Shown: positions 9,940 to 19,809, numbered from the stretch's first letter. The stretch is DNA of 45,149 nt from Planctomycetota bacterium (GCA_026693065.1 JAPLNA010000025.1:1-45149); one strand, 5' to 3'. The notes: generated by a model from the sequence alone, not told the origin. A program made the numbers and translations.

Positions 9940-10265
9940 AACGTGTTCCTTCGAACAGCGGCCCATAGGCCCGGTCACCGGGCCTCACCGGAGCGCCCAA
10001 CGGCACCGGGGCATTGTACGTGCCCGCCCCCGCCCAAGTCAACCCTCCCCCTCCCGGAAAACTCCCGCGGCCGGGGGGCCGGAGGGCAGCCATCATCTTC
10101 CCCGGCCGGCCTGGACCCTTCGGTTCTCGCAGGCAACCAAAGGAGCCGGTAGTCCGCCTTCGGCGGATAGCCAGGGGGAAACGGCAACAGATCCCGAAGA
10201 ATGGTATTCCGTACGTGGCCACACGGTGGCCGCTCGCGGGGGACCCGGCGGCGGTTCCCCCTGCA

Positions 10266-10373
10266 CCCCCTTCCCCGGCCCACACACGCCAAAACAACGG
10301 TACGCGCGATCCCCACGCGACATGTCTATCCCGTTCTTTCTTCTTGCGGGGTGTGTGGGCCGGGCAGAGGGGT
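10266..10373. repeat. Inverted-repeat doublet (REPIN-like) in intergenic region
   Basis: CCCGGCCCACACAC (10274-10287) and exact reverse complement GTGTGTGGGCCGGG (10351-10364), with imperfect similarity extending outward on both arms. Confidence 0.6.
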
Positions 10374-10669
10374 TTGGGGAAAGCGTCCGCACGCTCTCCC
10401 CATGTTTCCGGTTGTTGGGGTCGCGGCCTGGCACAGAGAAACTCCGCCATGGTGCCAGACCGCAGTCCCACCGGTCGCCCTCTTCCAACAGTTTGCCCTG
10501 CTTTCGGTTACGCCGCCATCCAAATCATCCGCACTTTTTGGGAGATAACCTCCCAATCTTCACGGCTCCTCCCACTTTGTACTCGCCTCACCGCATCCGC
10601 CCCAAGAACCTGACCCCGGGATCCATCCACATCAGGCTTCCCTCGTAAGATTCGCATTCGCGGGGGGGG

Positions 10670-10948
10670 TTAGGCATCGGTGGCAGCGTACTGGATTAGC
10701 CTACTACACGTCTGTTGAAGTGTTGGTTTCTCGTCCTGATGGGCCACCCATCCTTTGAGGAAGTCACGGGCCAGGAACACCTCGAGGAAGTAGTTCAACC
10801 CGAGTTCTTGAGCATCCGCCGGAAGGCCTCCTGACTCCGGTTCGCGTGCGACCACAACCACCGAGTCCTCCGTCCAAGGCGCGGCTGCATATACCGTGCT
10901 CCCAGCATCGAAGGAATCCAGGTCTCTAACCGCTTCAATCAGTTTCAT
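10670..10948 (-). CDS. Small uncharacterised protein (MKLIEAVRDLDSF…)
   Basis: Compact ORF with globular composition (NYFLEVFLARDFLKGWVAHQDEKPTLQQTCSRLIQYAATDA); start chosen at internal Met. Confidence 0.6.
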   Translation of the reverse strand: MKLIEAVRDLDSFDAGSTVYAAAPWTEDSVVVVAREPESGGLPADAQELGLNYFLEVFLARDFLKGWVAHQDEKPTLQQTCSRLIQYAATDA

Positions 10949-11183
10949 TCTTGGCCCCAAATCCTTTGCCCGACTCTACCCCACATAACGGCTTCCTCGC
11001 AAGAGCATCTGGGTGGCTCGGTGGGCCGGGCTCCCGGTCAACGTCGCGCGGCCCGACGCAAGCCCGAGAACGGGCGCAATCAAGGAGCGAACCAGGATTG
11101 CCATGGATGTCAATCGGGCGTGTGATTCACGCGTGAACGTCACGATCACGGACTCGGCCCGGAAGGACATCTATGACCCCGCC

Positions 11184-11699
11184 TTACCCCACGCGGGCGA
11201 ACTTGATCGTAATGGGCGAGGTCGGGACGTCGTCGTGGCCGAAGCGGCTGGCGGTGGGGACGGAGGCGATGGCGTCGACGATGTCCAGGCCGGCCGTCAC
11301 CTTGCCGAAGACGGCGTAGCCGAAGCCGCGGGGGGTTTCGTCTTTGTGATTGAGGAAGGCGTTGTCGACGAGATTGATGAAGAACTGGGCGGTGGCTGAG
11401 TCGACGACGTTCGTTCGGGCCATCGCGAGGGTGCCGCGATCGTTGAGGGCGCCGTTGCCGGCCTCATTGCGGATGGGCTTGGTCGTGCCGGGCTTGGAGG
11501 TCATCTTCTCGTCCATCCCGCCGCCCTGGACCATGAAGCCCTTGATCACGCGGTGGAAGATCGTGCCGGCGTAGTAGCCGCTCTTGACGTAGGCCAGGAA
11601 GTTGGCGACGCTGATCGGGGCTTTGTCCGCCCAGAGTTCGACAGTGATGTCGCCCTTGGAGGTTTCCAGGATCACGACGGGGTTGGGTTGGTTGGCCAT
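11184..11699 (-). CDS. Cyclophilin-type peptidyl-prolyl cis-trans isomerase
   Basis: [31 protein letters not shown]…GTLAMAR…[10 protein letters not shown]…[14 protein letters not shown]. Confidence 0.93.
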   Translation of the reverse strand: MANQPNPVVILETSKGDITVELWADKAPISVANFLAYVKSGYYAGTIFHRVIKGFMVQGGGMDEKMTSKPGTTKPIRNEAGNGALNDRGTLAMARTNVVDSATAQFFINLVDNAFLNHKDETPRGFGYAVFGKVTAGLDIVDAIASVPTASRFGHDDVPTSPITIKFARVG

Positions 11700-11734
11700 G
11701 GGGAAGCTCCTGGGGTTAGTGCCCGCCAAAAGGG

Positions 11735-12157
11735 CTAGCGTGAAAGTTCATCTTGGATCGCTTGGACGAGCTGCTCGGCCCGGCCGGCGGGGTACTTGCC
11801 GGCGGGCCAGTTGAAGCCGAAGGCGTCGCCCGGGTTACGGGGGATGACGTGGAAGTGCACGTGGGGCACTTCCTGGTGGGCGGCCTTGCCGTTGTTCTGG
11901 AGGACGTTGACGCCCGCACAGCCGGTGGCGGCCTGGACGGCTTTCACCAGGGCGGGCAGGTGGCGGAGCATGGCAGCGGCCTGGTCGGCGGACAGTTGGT
12001 CGAGAGTCTGGGCGTGGGCCTTGGGGATCAGCAGCACGTGCCCCTCGGCCAGCGGGGCGATGTCAAGGAAGGCCAGGCAGGCGTCATCGTCCAGCACCTT
12101 CATCGCGGGGATTTCGCCGCGGGCGATACGGCAGAAGATGCAGTCGGTCGGGGGCAT
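11735..12157 (-). CDS. HIT family protein
   Basis: [13 protein letters not shown]-terminus and HVHFHVIPR histidine triad. Confidence 0.95.
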   Translation of the reverse strand: MPPTDCIFCRIARGEIPAMKVLDDDACLAFLDIAPLAEGHVLLIPKAHAQTLDQLSADQAAAMLRHLPALVKAVQAATGCAGVNVLQNNGKAAHQEVPHVHFHVIPRNPGDAFGFNWPAGKYPAGRAEQLVQAIQDELSR

Positions 12158-12165
12158 GGGGGCTA

Positions 12166-12717
12166 CTAGGCCTGGGCTTCCCCGCCGGCGTCGGCGGGCT
12201 TTTCAGCCTGGGCCTGGGCGTCGGCGGCCGAGTCGATGGCTTCGCGGCGCTTGGCGGTGCGGCGGCGACGGCGGCTGGTGGTGCCCTTGGCGTCGGCGTC
12301 GGCGCGGGTTTCTTCGACCAGTTGCAGGATCACCTGTTTGCCGGCGTCGCCGATGCGGCGTTCGGCCAGGCGGATGATGCGGGTGTACCCGCCCGGGCGG
12401 GTGGCGTAGCGGGGGGCGATTTCATCGAAGAGCTTCTGGACCACGGTCTTGTCGGCCAATTCGGTGTCGGTCTTGGCCTCGTTGAGGGTGTAGATGTCGC
12501 GGTCGCGCATCTTGGAGAGGATCAGCCTCCGGGCGGCGAGGGTGCCCTTTTTGGCCAGCGTGATGAGCTTCTCGACGAACGGGCGAAGCTCCTTGGCCTT
12601 GGCCTCGGTGGTGCGAATGGCGCCGTGCTCGAAGAGGGCGGCGGCCATATTCATCCGCAGGGCTTTGCGGTGGCTGGTGTTGCGGCTCAGTTGTCTTCCG
12701 GCTACGCGATGACGCAT
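12166..12717 (-). CDS. rplQ: 50S ribosomal protein L17, extended C-terminus
   Basis: MRHRVAGRQLSRNTSHRKALRMNMAAALFEHGAIRTTEAKAKELRPFVEKLITLAKKG. Confidence 0.97.
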   Translation of the reverse strand: MRHRVAGRQLSRNTSHRKALRMNMAAALFEHGAIRTTEAKAKELRPFVEKLITLAKKGTLAARRLILSKMRDRDIYTLNEAKTDTELADKTVVQKLFDEIAPRYATRPGGYTRIIRLAERRIGDAGKQVILQLVEETRADADAKGTTSRRRRRTAKRREAIDSAADAQAQAEKPADAGGEAQA

Positions 12718-12783
12718 GGCAATACCTTCTTCGTGGTCTTCTTTCAGGTCCCGCGGCCAGAATGCCCGGCGCGGGAGAGTACG

Positions 12784-13830
12784 TTAGTCTTTCGCCGGCT
12801 CGGCGGCCTCGGGCACCTTCACGTCCATGCCCAGGGTCATGCCGATGTCTTCCAGCTTCCGCTTGACCTCGCGGAGGCTGGTCTTGCCGAAGCTGCGGAT
12901 CTTGAGCAGTTCGGCCTCGGAGAGGCTCACCAGTTGCCCGACGGTTTCGATCCGGGCGGCTTCCAGGCAGTTGCTCGACCGGACGGACAGTTCCAGCTCG
13001 TGGACCGGCATGGAGAGTTTCTTCTGGAGTTCCAGGTCCACTATGGAGAGTTTCTTCTGCAGTTCCAGGTCCACTTCCTGCTGGCGGTCGGAGACGCCGG
13101 CCTCGATCACCTGCTCGCCGACCTCGAAGTACTGCACGAACGGGTTGAGGTGCTTGCGGAGGATCTTGGCGGCCTCGACCATCGCCATTTCGGGGGTGAT
13201 GGTGCCGTTGGTCCAGATTTCCATGACGAGGCGGTCGAAGTTGGTTCGCTGCCCGACGCGGGTGTCCTCGGTGTGGTAGCGAACGCGGGTGACGGGGCTG
13301 AAGGCCGCGTCCACGAAGATCCGCCCGTGCTCCTGGTCGGCCTCGTCGTCGATCATGTCTTCGGCGGGCAGGTAGCCTCGCCCGGTCTGGACGACCATTT
13401 CCATGTCGAACGGGGCATTGTCCGTCAGGGTGGCCAGGACCATGTCGCCGTTGATGATCTCGATGCTCGGATCGACCTCGATCATGTCGGCGGTGACGGG
13501 GCCCTTGACCTCGCTGTGAACTCGCATCAGCCGCGTGCCGGGCTGATGGGCCTTGAGCACGAGACTCTTGACGTTCAGAACGATGTCGGTCACGTCTTCC
13601 ATCACGCCGGGGATGGCCGTGAATTCATGATCGGCCTTGCCGATCCGAATGCTGGTAACGGCCGCCCCTTCGAGGCTGCTGAGCAGAATGCGCCGAAGGG
13701 AGTTGCCGACCGTCGTGCCGAACCCGCGTTCGAAGGGCTCGACGACGAAGCGCCCGTATCGGGGCGTAGACACGGCCTGATCGTTCACCACTCTCGTGGG
13801 CAGTTCCAGACCTCGCCACCTGACTCGCAT
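12784..13830 (-). CDS. rpoA: DNA-directed RNA polymerase subunit alpha
   Basis: GFGTTVGNSLRRILLSSLEGAAVTSI and alpha-CTD (ELSVRSSNCLEAARIETVGQLVSLSEAELLKIRSFGKTSLREVKRKLEDIGMTLGM). Confidence 0.97.
   Translation of the reverse strand: MRVRWRGLELPTRVVNDQAVSTPRYGRFVVEPFERGFGTTVGNSLRRILLSSLEGAAVTSIRIGKADHEFTAIPGVMEDVTDIVLNVKSLVLKAHQPGTRLMRVHSEVKGPVTADMIEVDPSIEIINGDMVLATLTDNAPFDMEMVVQTGRGYLPAEDMIDDEADQEHGRIFVDAAFSPVTRVRYHTEDTRVGQRTNFDRLVMEIWTNGTITPEMAMVEAAKILRKHLNPFVQYFEVGEQVIEAGVSDRQQEVDLELQKKLSIVDLELQKKLSMPVHELELSVRSSNCLEAARIETVGQLVSLSEAELLKIRSFGKTSLREVKRKLEDIGMTLGMDVKVPEAAEPAKD
13010..13075. repeat. 33-bp in-frame tandem duplication in rpoA
   Basis: ATGGAGAGTTTCTTCTG(G/C)AGTTCCAGGTCCACT twice, one mismatch; encodes VDLELQKKLS twice. 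Confidence 0.9.
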
Positions 13831-13891
13831 TCGGAATACCTCCGTCCTTTCGGACCGAAAAAGGTAATGTTCTCTGTTTGGTTTTTCGTCG

Positions 13892-14435
13892 TTACCGGCT
13901 GCAAAACTCGACGATGAGCTGGTCTTCCACGGGGATCATCACGTCGTCACGCGTGGGCGTGGCGATGACGTCGGCGGCCAGGGCCGTCTGGTCCAGCTTC
14001 AGCCAGTTCTGCACGTGGGGCTCGCCCAGTTCCTCGATAGAAGCCCGGACGAGCTTCTTCGAGGGCTCGGCGTCCTTGATCGTGATGCGGTCGCCGACGC
14101 GGGCCATGTAGCTGGCCACGTCAACCCGACGCCCATTGACGTGCACGTGTCCGTGCGAGAGCGCCGGTATGGCCCTTCAAGCGTTCGGCGGCGTGGAAGT
14201 AGTTCATGAACTGCTTTTCAAACACGCCGTAGTATCGCTTGACCTTCTGCTTTTCGCGCTGGCGTACCGAATACTCGGTGCCGCGGCCGCGACGGAAGCT
14301 CTTGGGCCCGGGCGGGGCATTCCTGCCCTGCTTTTCCATGGCGCACTTGGCGCTCTCGCACCGAGCGCCCTTGAGCATCAGCTTGATGCCTTCGCGCCGG
14401 CAGAGTCTGCATTTTGGTCCGATGTAACGTCCCAT
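13892..14435 (-). pseudogene. rpsD: 30S ribosomal protein S4, interrupted (internal deletion and frame change)
   Basis: ORF 14121-14435 gives MGRYIGPKCRLCRREG…NYFHAAERLKGHTGAL; ORF 13892-14146 gives (SHGH)VHVNGRRVDVASYMARVGDRI…VEDQLIVEFCSR. The ENLL..[11 protein letters not shown].GF..sRa.ARQLV segment is missing. Confidence 0.85.
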
Positions 14436-14465
14436 GTGTGGTTATGCTCCTGGTAGCTCCGGATC

Positions 14466-14849
14466 TCAAACGCGCCGCCGCTTGCGCGGGCGGCACCCGT
14501 TGTGCGGAATCGGGGTGACGTCTTCGATCGAGATGATCTTCAGTCCTGAGGCCTGCAAGGCCGTGATCGCGCTCTCGCGTCCGGAGCCGGGGCCCTTGAC
14601 GCGGACCTCGACCTCGGCCATGCCCATCTTCCGGACGTCCCGCGCGGCGTCCTGCGCCGCCCGGGTCGCCGCGAACGGCGTGCTCTTGCGCGAGCCCTTG
14701 AAGCCGACCGTACCGGCCGACTTGGTGCACAGAACCTCGCCGTTCATGTCGCTGATGCATACCAGCGTGTTGTTGAACGTCGCCTTGATATGGACGATAC
14801 CCTTGGCGATGTTCCGCCGGATCTTCTTGGTTTTTCGTGCCTGCGCCAT
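14466..14849 (-). CDS. rpsK: 30S ribosomal protein S11
   Basis: [45 protein letters not shown]…[10 protein letters not shown]. Confidence 0.97.
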   Translation of the reverse strand: MAQARKTKKIRRNIAKGIVHIKATFNNTLVCISDMNGEVLCTKSAGTVGFKGSRKSTPFAATRAAQDAARDVRKMGMAEVEVRVKGPGSGRESAITALQASGLKIISIEDVTPIPHNGCRPRKRRRV

Positions 14850-14852
14850 GGC

Positions 14853-15236
14853 TTACCGCAGCTCCTTGACGGATTTCTTTCCTGCGACCGTCTTGCGCGG
14901 GCCCTTCCGGGTCCGGGCGTTGGTCTTGGTACGCTGTCCGCGGACGGGCAGCCCACGCCGGTGCCTCATCCCCCGGTAGCAGCCGATCTCGCGCAGCCGC
15001 GAGATGTTCTGCTGCGTCTGACGCCGCAAGGCGCCTTCAATGACGTAGTCCCGCTCCAGGATCGTGTTGATCTTGCCGAGCTGGTCTTCCATCAGTTCCT
15101 TCGCCCGAGTCTTCGGATCGATTCCGACCTTCTCGCAGATCTCCAGCGCGAACGCCGGGCCGATCCCGAAAATGTACTGCAACGAGATCACCGTCTGCTT
15201 GTCGTTGGGAATGTCGACACCTGCCACACGCGGCAT
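14853..15236 (-). CDS. rpsM: 30S ribosomal protein S13
   Basis: [26 protein letters not shown]…[27 protein letters not shown]. Confidence 0.97.
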   Translation of the reverse strand: MPRVAGVDIPNDKQTVISLQYIFGIGPAFALEICEKVGIDPKTRAKELMEDQLGKINTILERDYVIEGALRRQTQQNISRLREIGCYRGMRHRRGLPVRGQRTKTNARTRKGPRKTVAGKKSVKELR

Positions 15237-15258
15237 ACGTTTGCTCCTTACGCGGGCC

Positions 15259-15372
15259 TCAGCCCTGGCGCTGCTTGTGCTTGGGATTCGTGCAGATCAC
15301 GCGCACGATACCTCGGCGCCGAATGACCTTGCAATGCTCGCATACTCTGCGAACCGACGAGCGTACTTTCAT
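15259..15372 (-). CDS. rpmJ: 50S ribosomal protein L36, 37 aa
   Basis: Manual translation: [37 protein letters not shown]; absent from the ORF track because of size. Confidence 0.95.
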   Translation of the reverse strand: MKVRSSVRRVCEHCKVIRRRGIVRVICTNPKHKQRQG

Positions 15373-15419
15373 CGCATTCACCTGCCGCGCCCGGCGCCAA
15401 AAGGCCCGGGACGCTGTAC

Positions 15420-16196
15420 CTAGTCCGTCAAAACCGACACGCCGTCTTCCGTAATCGCCAGCGTGTGCTCAAAGTGAGCCGACGGCTTTCCGTCTCGCGT
15501 CACTACCGTCCAGCCGTCGGCCAGACATCTCGTCTCGGCCGTGCCCAGGTTCACCATGGGCTCGACCGCCAGGACCAGCCCCGGCTCCAGCCGGATGTCG
15601 CGAACCAGCAACTCCCGCGACACGAAGTTGGGCACCTTCGGGTCCTCGTGCATCTCCTGCCCGATCCCGTGCCCGACGTACTGCCGGACAATCCGGAATC
15701 CTTCCGACTCGATGTAGTCCTGCGTCACCCGGACCACTTCCGACCAGAACCGTCCGGGCCGCAGCATCGAGATCGTCATCGCCAGGGCGTTCCGCGTCAC
15801 CTCGACCAGCCGCCGCGTCGCCGCCGGCACCGTGCCGACCACGAACGTCTGCGCGGCGTCGGCACACCAGCCGTCCCGCTGCACGCCGAAGTCGATGCTC
15901 ACGATCTGACCTTCGGCGATCACGCGGCGGCGCGAGGGTATCCCATGCACCACCTCCTGGTCGATGGAGGCGCAGATACTGCCGGGAAACGGCCCGGCCC
16001 CGTCGCGCCCGGGGTAGTTCTTGAACAGACACGTCCCGCCGGCTTCCAGGCAGATTCGTTCCGCTTGGCGATCCAGTTCTTCAGTTGTCAGGCCCGGGGC
16101 GATCATCTCGCCCAGGCTCGTCAATACCTGCCGGACGATTCGTCCGGCTTTTCGCATCCGCTCGATCTGCTCGGGTGTCTTGAGCCGAATCGCCAC
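15420..16196 (-). CDS. map: Type I methionine aminopeptidase
   Basis: [14 protein letters not shown]…[20 protein letters not shown]…[19 protein letters not shown]…[15 protein letters not shown]. Confidence 0.96.
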   Translation of the reverse strand: MAIRLKTPEQIERMRKAGRIVRQVLTSLGEMIAPGLTTEELDRQAERICLEAGGTCLFKNYPGRDGAGPFPGSICASIDQEVVHGIPSRRRVIAEGQIVSIDFGVQRDGWCADAAQTFVVGTVPAATRRLVEVTRNALAMTISMLRPGRFWSEVVRVTQDYIESEGFRIVRQYVGHGIGQEMHEDPKVPNFVSRELLVRDIRLEPGLVLAVEPMVNLGTAETRCLADGWTVVTRDGKPSAHFEHTLAITEDGVSVLTD

Positions 16197-16215
16197 GGGG
16201 TTCCGCCGCGGCCTG

Positions 16216-16866
16216 TCACGCGCCCTTCAGGGCGCGCATCAGGTCCGCCGTCACTGCATCCGGCGCCTTCGCGCCGTCGACTTCGATCATACGCACACGC
16301 CCGCACGCGCGGTAGTACGCAATCACCGGTTCGGTCTGGCGGTTGTACGCCGTCAGACGGTCCCGGACGACCTTTTCCGTATCATCCGCCCGCTGCGACA
16401 GGGCCGACCCGCACGCGTCGCACACCCCCGCCTTCTTGGGCGGCAGGAACTTCCCGTGGTACGCCTGGCCGCACGAGCACACTCGCCGGCCCGTGATGCG
16501 TTCCACGATCGCCTCGGACGGGGCGGTGATCACCACGACCGCGTCCAGCGGCGCCTTCGCGGCGACCAGTTGCTTGTCCAACGCCTGGGCCTGGGCGGTC
16601 GTTCGGGGAAAGCCGTCGAGCATCAGCCCGGCCTGGGAGTTGGCGCGGGTGATGGCGTCGGCCATCATCGAGACGACCACTTCGTCGGGCACGAGCGCCC
16701 CGGCGTCCATGTACTCGGCGAGTTTCTTCCCGCGGGCGGACCCGGAGGCCTTTTCCGCGCGAAAGATGTCGCCGCTGGACAGGTGCGTCATGCCAAAGGC
16801 CTCGACGAGGCGTTTGGCCTGCGTGCCCTTTCCGGCGCCGGGGGGTCCCATCAGGACGATCCTCAT
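16216..16866 (-). CDS. adk: Adenylate kinase
   Basis: MRIVLMGPPGAGKGTQAKRLVEAF…HLSSGDIFRAE…LDGFPRTTAQAQAL…GRRVCSCGQAYH. Confidence 0.97.
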   Translation of the reverse strand: MRIVLMGPPGAGKGTQAKRLVEAFGMTHLSSGDIFRAEKASGSARGKKLAEYMDAGALVPDEVVVSMMADAITRANSQAGLMLDGFPRTTAQAQALDKQLVAAKAPLDAVVVITAPSEAIVERITGRRVCSCGQAYHGKFLPPKKAGVCDACGSALSQRADDTEKVVRDRLTAYNRQTEPVIAYYRACGRVRMIEVDGAKAPDAVTADLMRALKGA

Positions 16867-18440
16867 GAATAGGACCCCTTGATCCGGGCGCTGCCGCCCA
16901 GGAACCCGCCGTAGTCACGCATCACCAGGTTCGACTCGATCCTCTGCACCAGGTCCAACGCCACCGACACCACGATCAGCAGACCCGTTCCGCCAAGGAA
17001 CGCCGAGATGCTGAACGGGATGCTCATCGCCGAGGCCACCACCATCGGCAGCACGGCCACCACCGACAGGAACGCCGCACCGCAATACGTGATGCGTTCC
17101 ATGACGCGTTCGAGATAATCGGCGGTTCGCTTGCCGGGGCGAAGCCCGGGAATGAAACTGCCGTGATCGCGAAGCTGCTCGGAGGTGTCCTTGGGCTTGA
17201 ACTGGACGGTGGTCCAGAAGTAGGCGAAGAAGTAGATCATCCCGACGTACAGGACGGTGTAGATGTAGTGTCCGTTGCGGAAGGCTTCGCTCAGGCTCAC
17301 CCAGAACGACCCGCCGAACTTGCTCTGGAGCTGCTGGAAGATCAGCCCGGGGAAGATCATCAGCGAGCTGGCGAAGATGATGGGCATCACGCCGCCGTGG
17401 TTGACCCGCAGGGGCATGTAGTGCTTGCCGCCGGCGGTCATTCGCCGCCCGCGGACGTGCTTGGCCTGGTGAATGGGAATACGACGCTGGGCCTGGGTGA
17501 TCAGGATCGCCCCGGCCACCACGAACACGAACGCCGCCACCAGGATGACAATGTGGATCACGCCCATGCGGCCGCTGCTGGGGTCGGGCAACAGGGCCAT
17601 ATCCATCCCCGAGCCCAGTTGCCGGATCGCTCGCGGAACGCGGGCGACGATGCCGCCCATGATCAGCAGGCTGATGCCGTTGCCGATGCCGTATTCGTCA
17701 ATCTGCTCGCCCAGCCACATCATGAACATCGTGCCCGCCGTCAGGCCCAGGATGCCCATCAGGAACACCAGCGTGGGATTCAGGTGCGGATAGATGTAGT
17801 TGCTGCTGCCGAGAATGAACTTCATCCACATGCCCGCCTGGATGACGCACAACAGGACGGTGGCGTAGCGGGTGTACTCCTGGATCTTCTTCTGCCCGGC
17901 GGGGCCTTCCTTCATGATCTTCTCGAGGGAGGGCACGACGGTCGTGAGCAACTGGAAGATGATGGAGGCCGAAATATACGGCATGATGCCCAGCCCGAAC
18001 AGGGTGCACTGGGCCAGGTTGCCGCCGGTGAACATGTCGTAGTAATCCATCGCGTCTTTGCCGGCGCCGCTGCCGCCGCCGATCTTCCCCAGTTCGTCCT
18101 GGTTCAGCCCGGGCAGGGGAATGTGGAAGCCTATGCGATAGATGCACAGCAGGAAGATGGTGAAGCCGATCTTCCGGAGCAGCTCGGGGATATTGAAGAT
18201 GTTCTCGATGTGGCGGTGGATGGCCGACGCCGACCAGAGCGCCCAGTAATACACGCCGACCAGGCCCAGGCCCATAACGACCTGCATGACTTCCTCGACG
18301 GCGGTCGTGGTGACGCCGCTCTGGATCATGCCCACCAGGGCCGTCAGGCCGTGCGCCTTGCCGGGCCAGCCTGCGATGAACCACAGACCCAGTCCTACCA
18401 GGATCACACCGGTCAGCAGTCTGAAGATACGGAAAGCCAT
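16863..18440 (-). CDS. secY: Preprotein translocase subunit SecY
   Basis: MMWLGEQIDEYGIGNGISLLIMGGIVAR…GGVMPIIFASSL…GSFIPGLRPGKRTADYLERVMERIT. Confidence 0.97.
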   Translation of the reverse strand: MAFRIFRLLTGVILVGLGLWFIAGWPGKAHGLTALVGMIQSGVTTTAVEEVMQVVMGLGLVGVYYWALWSASAIHRHIENIFNIPELLRKIGFTIFLLCIYRIGFHIPLPGLNQDELGKIGGGSGAGKDAMDYYDMFTGGNLAQCTLFGLGIMPYISASIIFQLLTTVVPSLEKIMKEGPAGQKKIQEYTRYATVLLCVIQAGMWMKFILGSSNYIYPHLNPTLVFLMGILGLTAGTMFMMWLGEQIDEYGIGNGISLLIMGGIVARVPRAIRQLGSGMDMALLPDPSSGRMGVIHIVILVAAFVFVVAGAILITQAQRRIPIHQAKHVRGRRMTAGGKHYMPLRVNHGGVMPIIFASSLMIFPGLIFQQLQSKFGGSFWVSLSEAFRNGHYIYTVLYVGMIYFFAYFWTTVQFKPKDTSEQLRDHGSFIPGLRPGKRTADYLERVMERITYCGAAFLSVVAVLPMVVASAMSIPFSISAFLGGTGLLIVVSVALDLVQRIESNLVMRDYGGFLGGSARIKGSYS

Positions 18441-18467
18441 TCTCGGTACCCTTGTGCTCTGGGTGAA

Positions 18468-18920
18468 CTAGGAAGCCACGATCTCCGTGGTGCCGCCGGC
18501 CTGCTGAATCTTGGCGGTCGCCGAGGCGGTGAACTTCGCCGCCACCACGGTCAGTTTCTTGGTCAGTTGCCCGTTGCCGAGGACTTTGACGGCCTTGGCG
18601 GCGTCGTCGATGAGCTTGGCGCCCGCCAGAGCGACCGCGTCCACCTTCGCCCCGTCGGCAAAGAGCTTCTCCAGGTCCGCGACGTTCACGATCTGGTAGT
18701 TCTGACGGAAGTTGAAATTGTTGAAGCCGCGTTTGGGCAGGCGGGAGATCTGCGGGTTCTGCCCGCCCTCGTACCCCCACTGGGCCTTCCAGCCCGCGCG
18801 GGCGCCGTAGCCCTTGCTGCCTCGTCCGCAGGTCTTGCCCCGGTGCGAGCCGATCCCGCGACCGACTCTCCGGCGTTTCTTGTGCGCCCCTGCCGTAGCC
18901 AGGATCTCATCGAGTTTCAT
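18468..18920 (-). CDS. rplO: 50S ribosomal protein L15
   Basis: KKRRRVGRGIGSHRGKTCGRGSKGYGARAGWKAQWGYEGGQNPQISRLPKRGF. Confidence 0.97.
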   Translation of the reverse strand: MKLDEILATAGAHKKRRRVGRGIGSHRGKTCGRGSKGYGARAGWKAQWGYEGGQNPQISRLPKRGFNNFNFRQNYQIVNVADLEKLFADGAKVDAVALAGAKLIDDAAKAVKVLGNGQLTKKLTVVAAKFTASATAKIQQAGGTTEIVAS

Positions 18921-19417
18921 TCTGCACCGACTCCTCGCAACGCACGGATGGTTTCGGCCGACTGCAGCTTCCGCAGCGCGTCGATGCCGGCCTTCAACAG
19001 GTTCTTCGGGCTCGTCGAGCCGTAGGCTTTCGTCAGCACGTCGTGAATGCCCGCCAGCTCCAGCATGGGGCGGAGCTTCTTGCCCGCGATGACGCCCGTG
19101 CCCTCGGAGGCCGGCAGCATGATCACCTTGCTGGCGCCGCTGTGCCCCATCACCGTGTGCGGGATGGTGCGCCCCTTGAGGACGACGGTATAGAGTTTCT
19201 TCTTGGCCTCGCTGACGGCCTTCTCGACGGCGTCGGGGACCTCGTTGGCCTTGCCGTACCCCAGCCCGACGACGCCGCGGTGGTCGCCGATGGCCACCAG
19301 AGCGGCAAAGCTGAACCGGCGACCGCCTTTGACGACCTTCGAGCAGCGGTAGATCTGGATGACTTCCTCATCCAGGCCGCCGGAGTTCTCATCTTTCTTG
19401 GGTTTTTCAAAAGCCAC
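18917..19417 (-). CDS. rpsE: 30S ribosomal protein S5
   Basis: [42 protein letters not shown]…[24 protein letters not shown]. Confidence 0.97.
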   Translation of the reverse strand: MAFEKPKKDENSGGLDEEVIQIYRCSKVVKGGRRFSFAALVAIGDHRGVVGLGYGKANEVPDAVEKAVSEAKKKLYTVVLKGRTIPHTVMGHSGASKVIMLPASEGTGVIAGKKLRPMLELAGIHDVLTKAYGSTSPKNLLKAGIDALRKLQSAETIRALRGVGAE

Positions 19418-19437
19418 GTGCGTTGCTCCTGTTGTGC

Positions 19438-19809
19438 CTAGAACTCCAGCCCGCCCTTGCGAGCGGCGTCGGCCAATTCCTGAATGCGCCCGTGATAGGC
19501 GTACCCGTTTCGGTCAAAGACGACCTTCTTGATGCCGGCCTCGACGGCCTTGGCGGCCAACGCCGCCCCGACCAGCGCGGCGGCGGCCTTGTTGTTCGCC
19601 GACCCGTCGGCCTTCGCGCGGACCGGCTTCTCCATCGTCGAAGCCGACACCAGCGTCCGCCCGGCCATGTCGTCGATGATCTGGGCGTAAATGTTCTTGT
19701 TGCTGCGGAAGACCGTCAGCCGCGGGCGCTCCGGCGTACCGGTGACCAGCTTGCGAACGTGACTCTTTCGACGCAGCCTGCGTTTGGCTTGTTTTTGTTC
19801 TATGCTCAT
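19438..19809 (-). CDS. rplR: 50S ribosomal protein L18
   Basis: [46 protein letters not shown]…[26 protein letters not shown]. Confidence 0.97.
   Translation of the reverse strand: MSIEQKQAKRRLRRKSHVRKLVTGTPERPRLTVFRSNKNIYAQIIDDMAGRTLVSASTMEKPVRAKADGSANNKAAAALVGAALAAKAVEAGIKKVVFDRNGYAYHGRIQELADAARKGGLEF

Noticed and set aside
9596-10471. 291-aa minus ORF upstream of GT2, and overlapping ORFs at 10014-10648
   Set aside because: Several mutually overlapping frames on both strands across a G/C-tract and inverted-repeat region; no start signals or domain signatures, likely noncoding.
13010-13075. CRISPR-like repeat
   Set aside because: Two adjacent in-frame copies without spacers inside rpoA; a simple tandem duplication.
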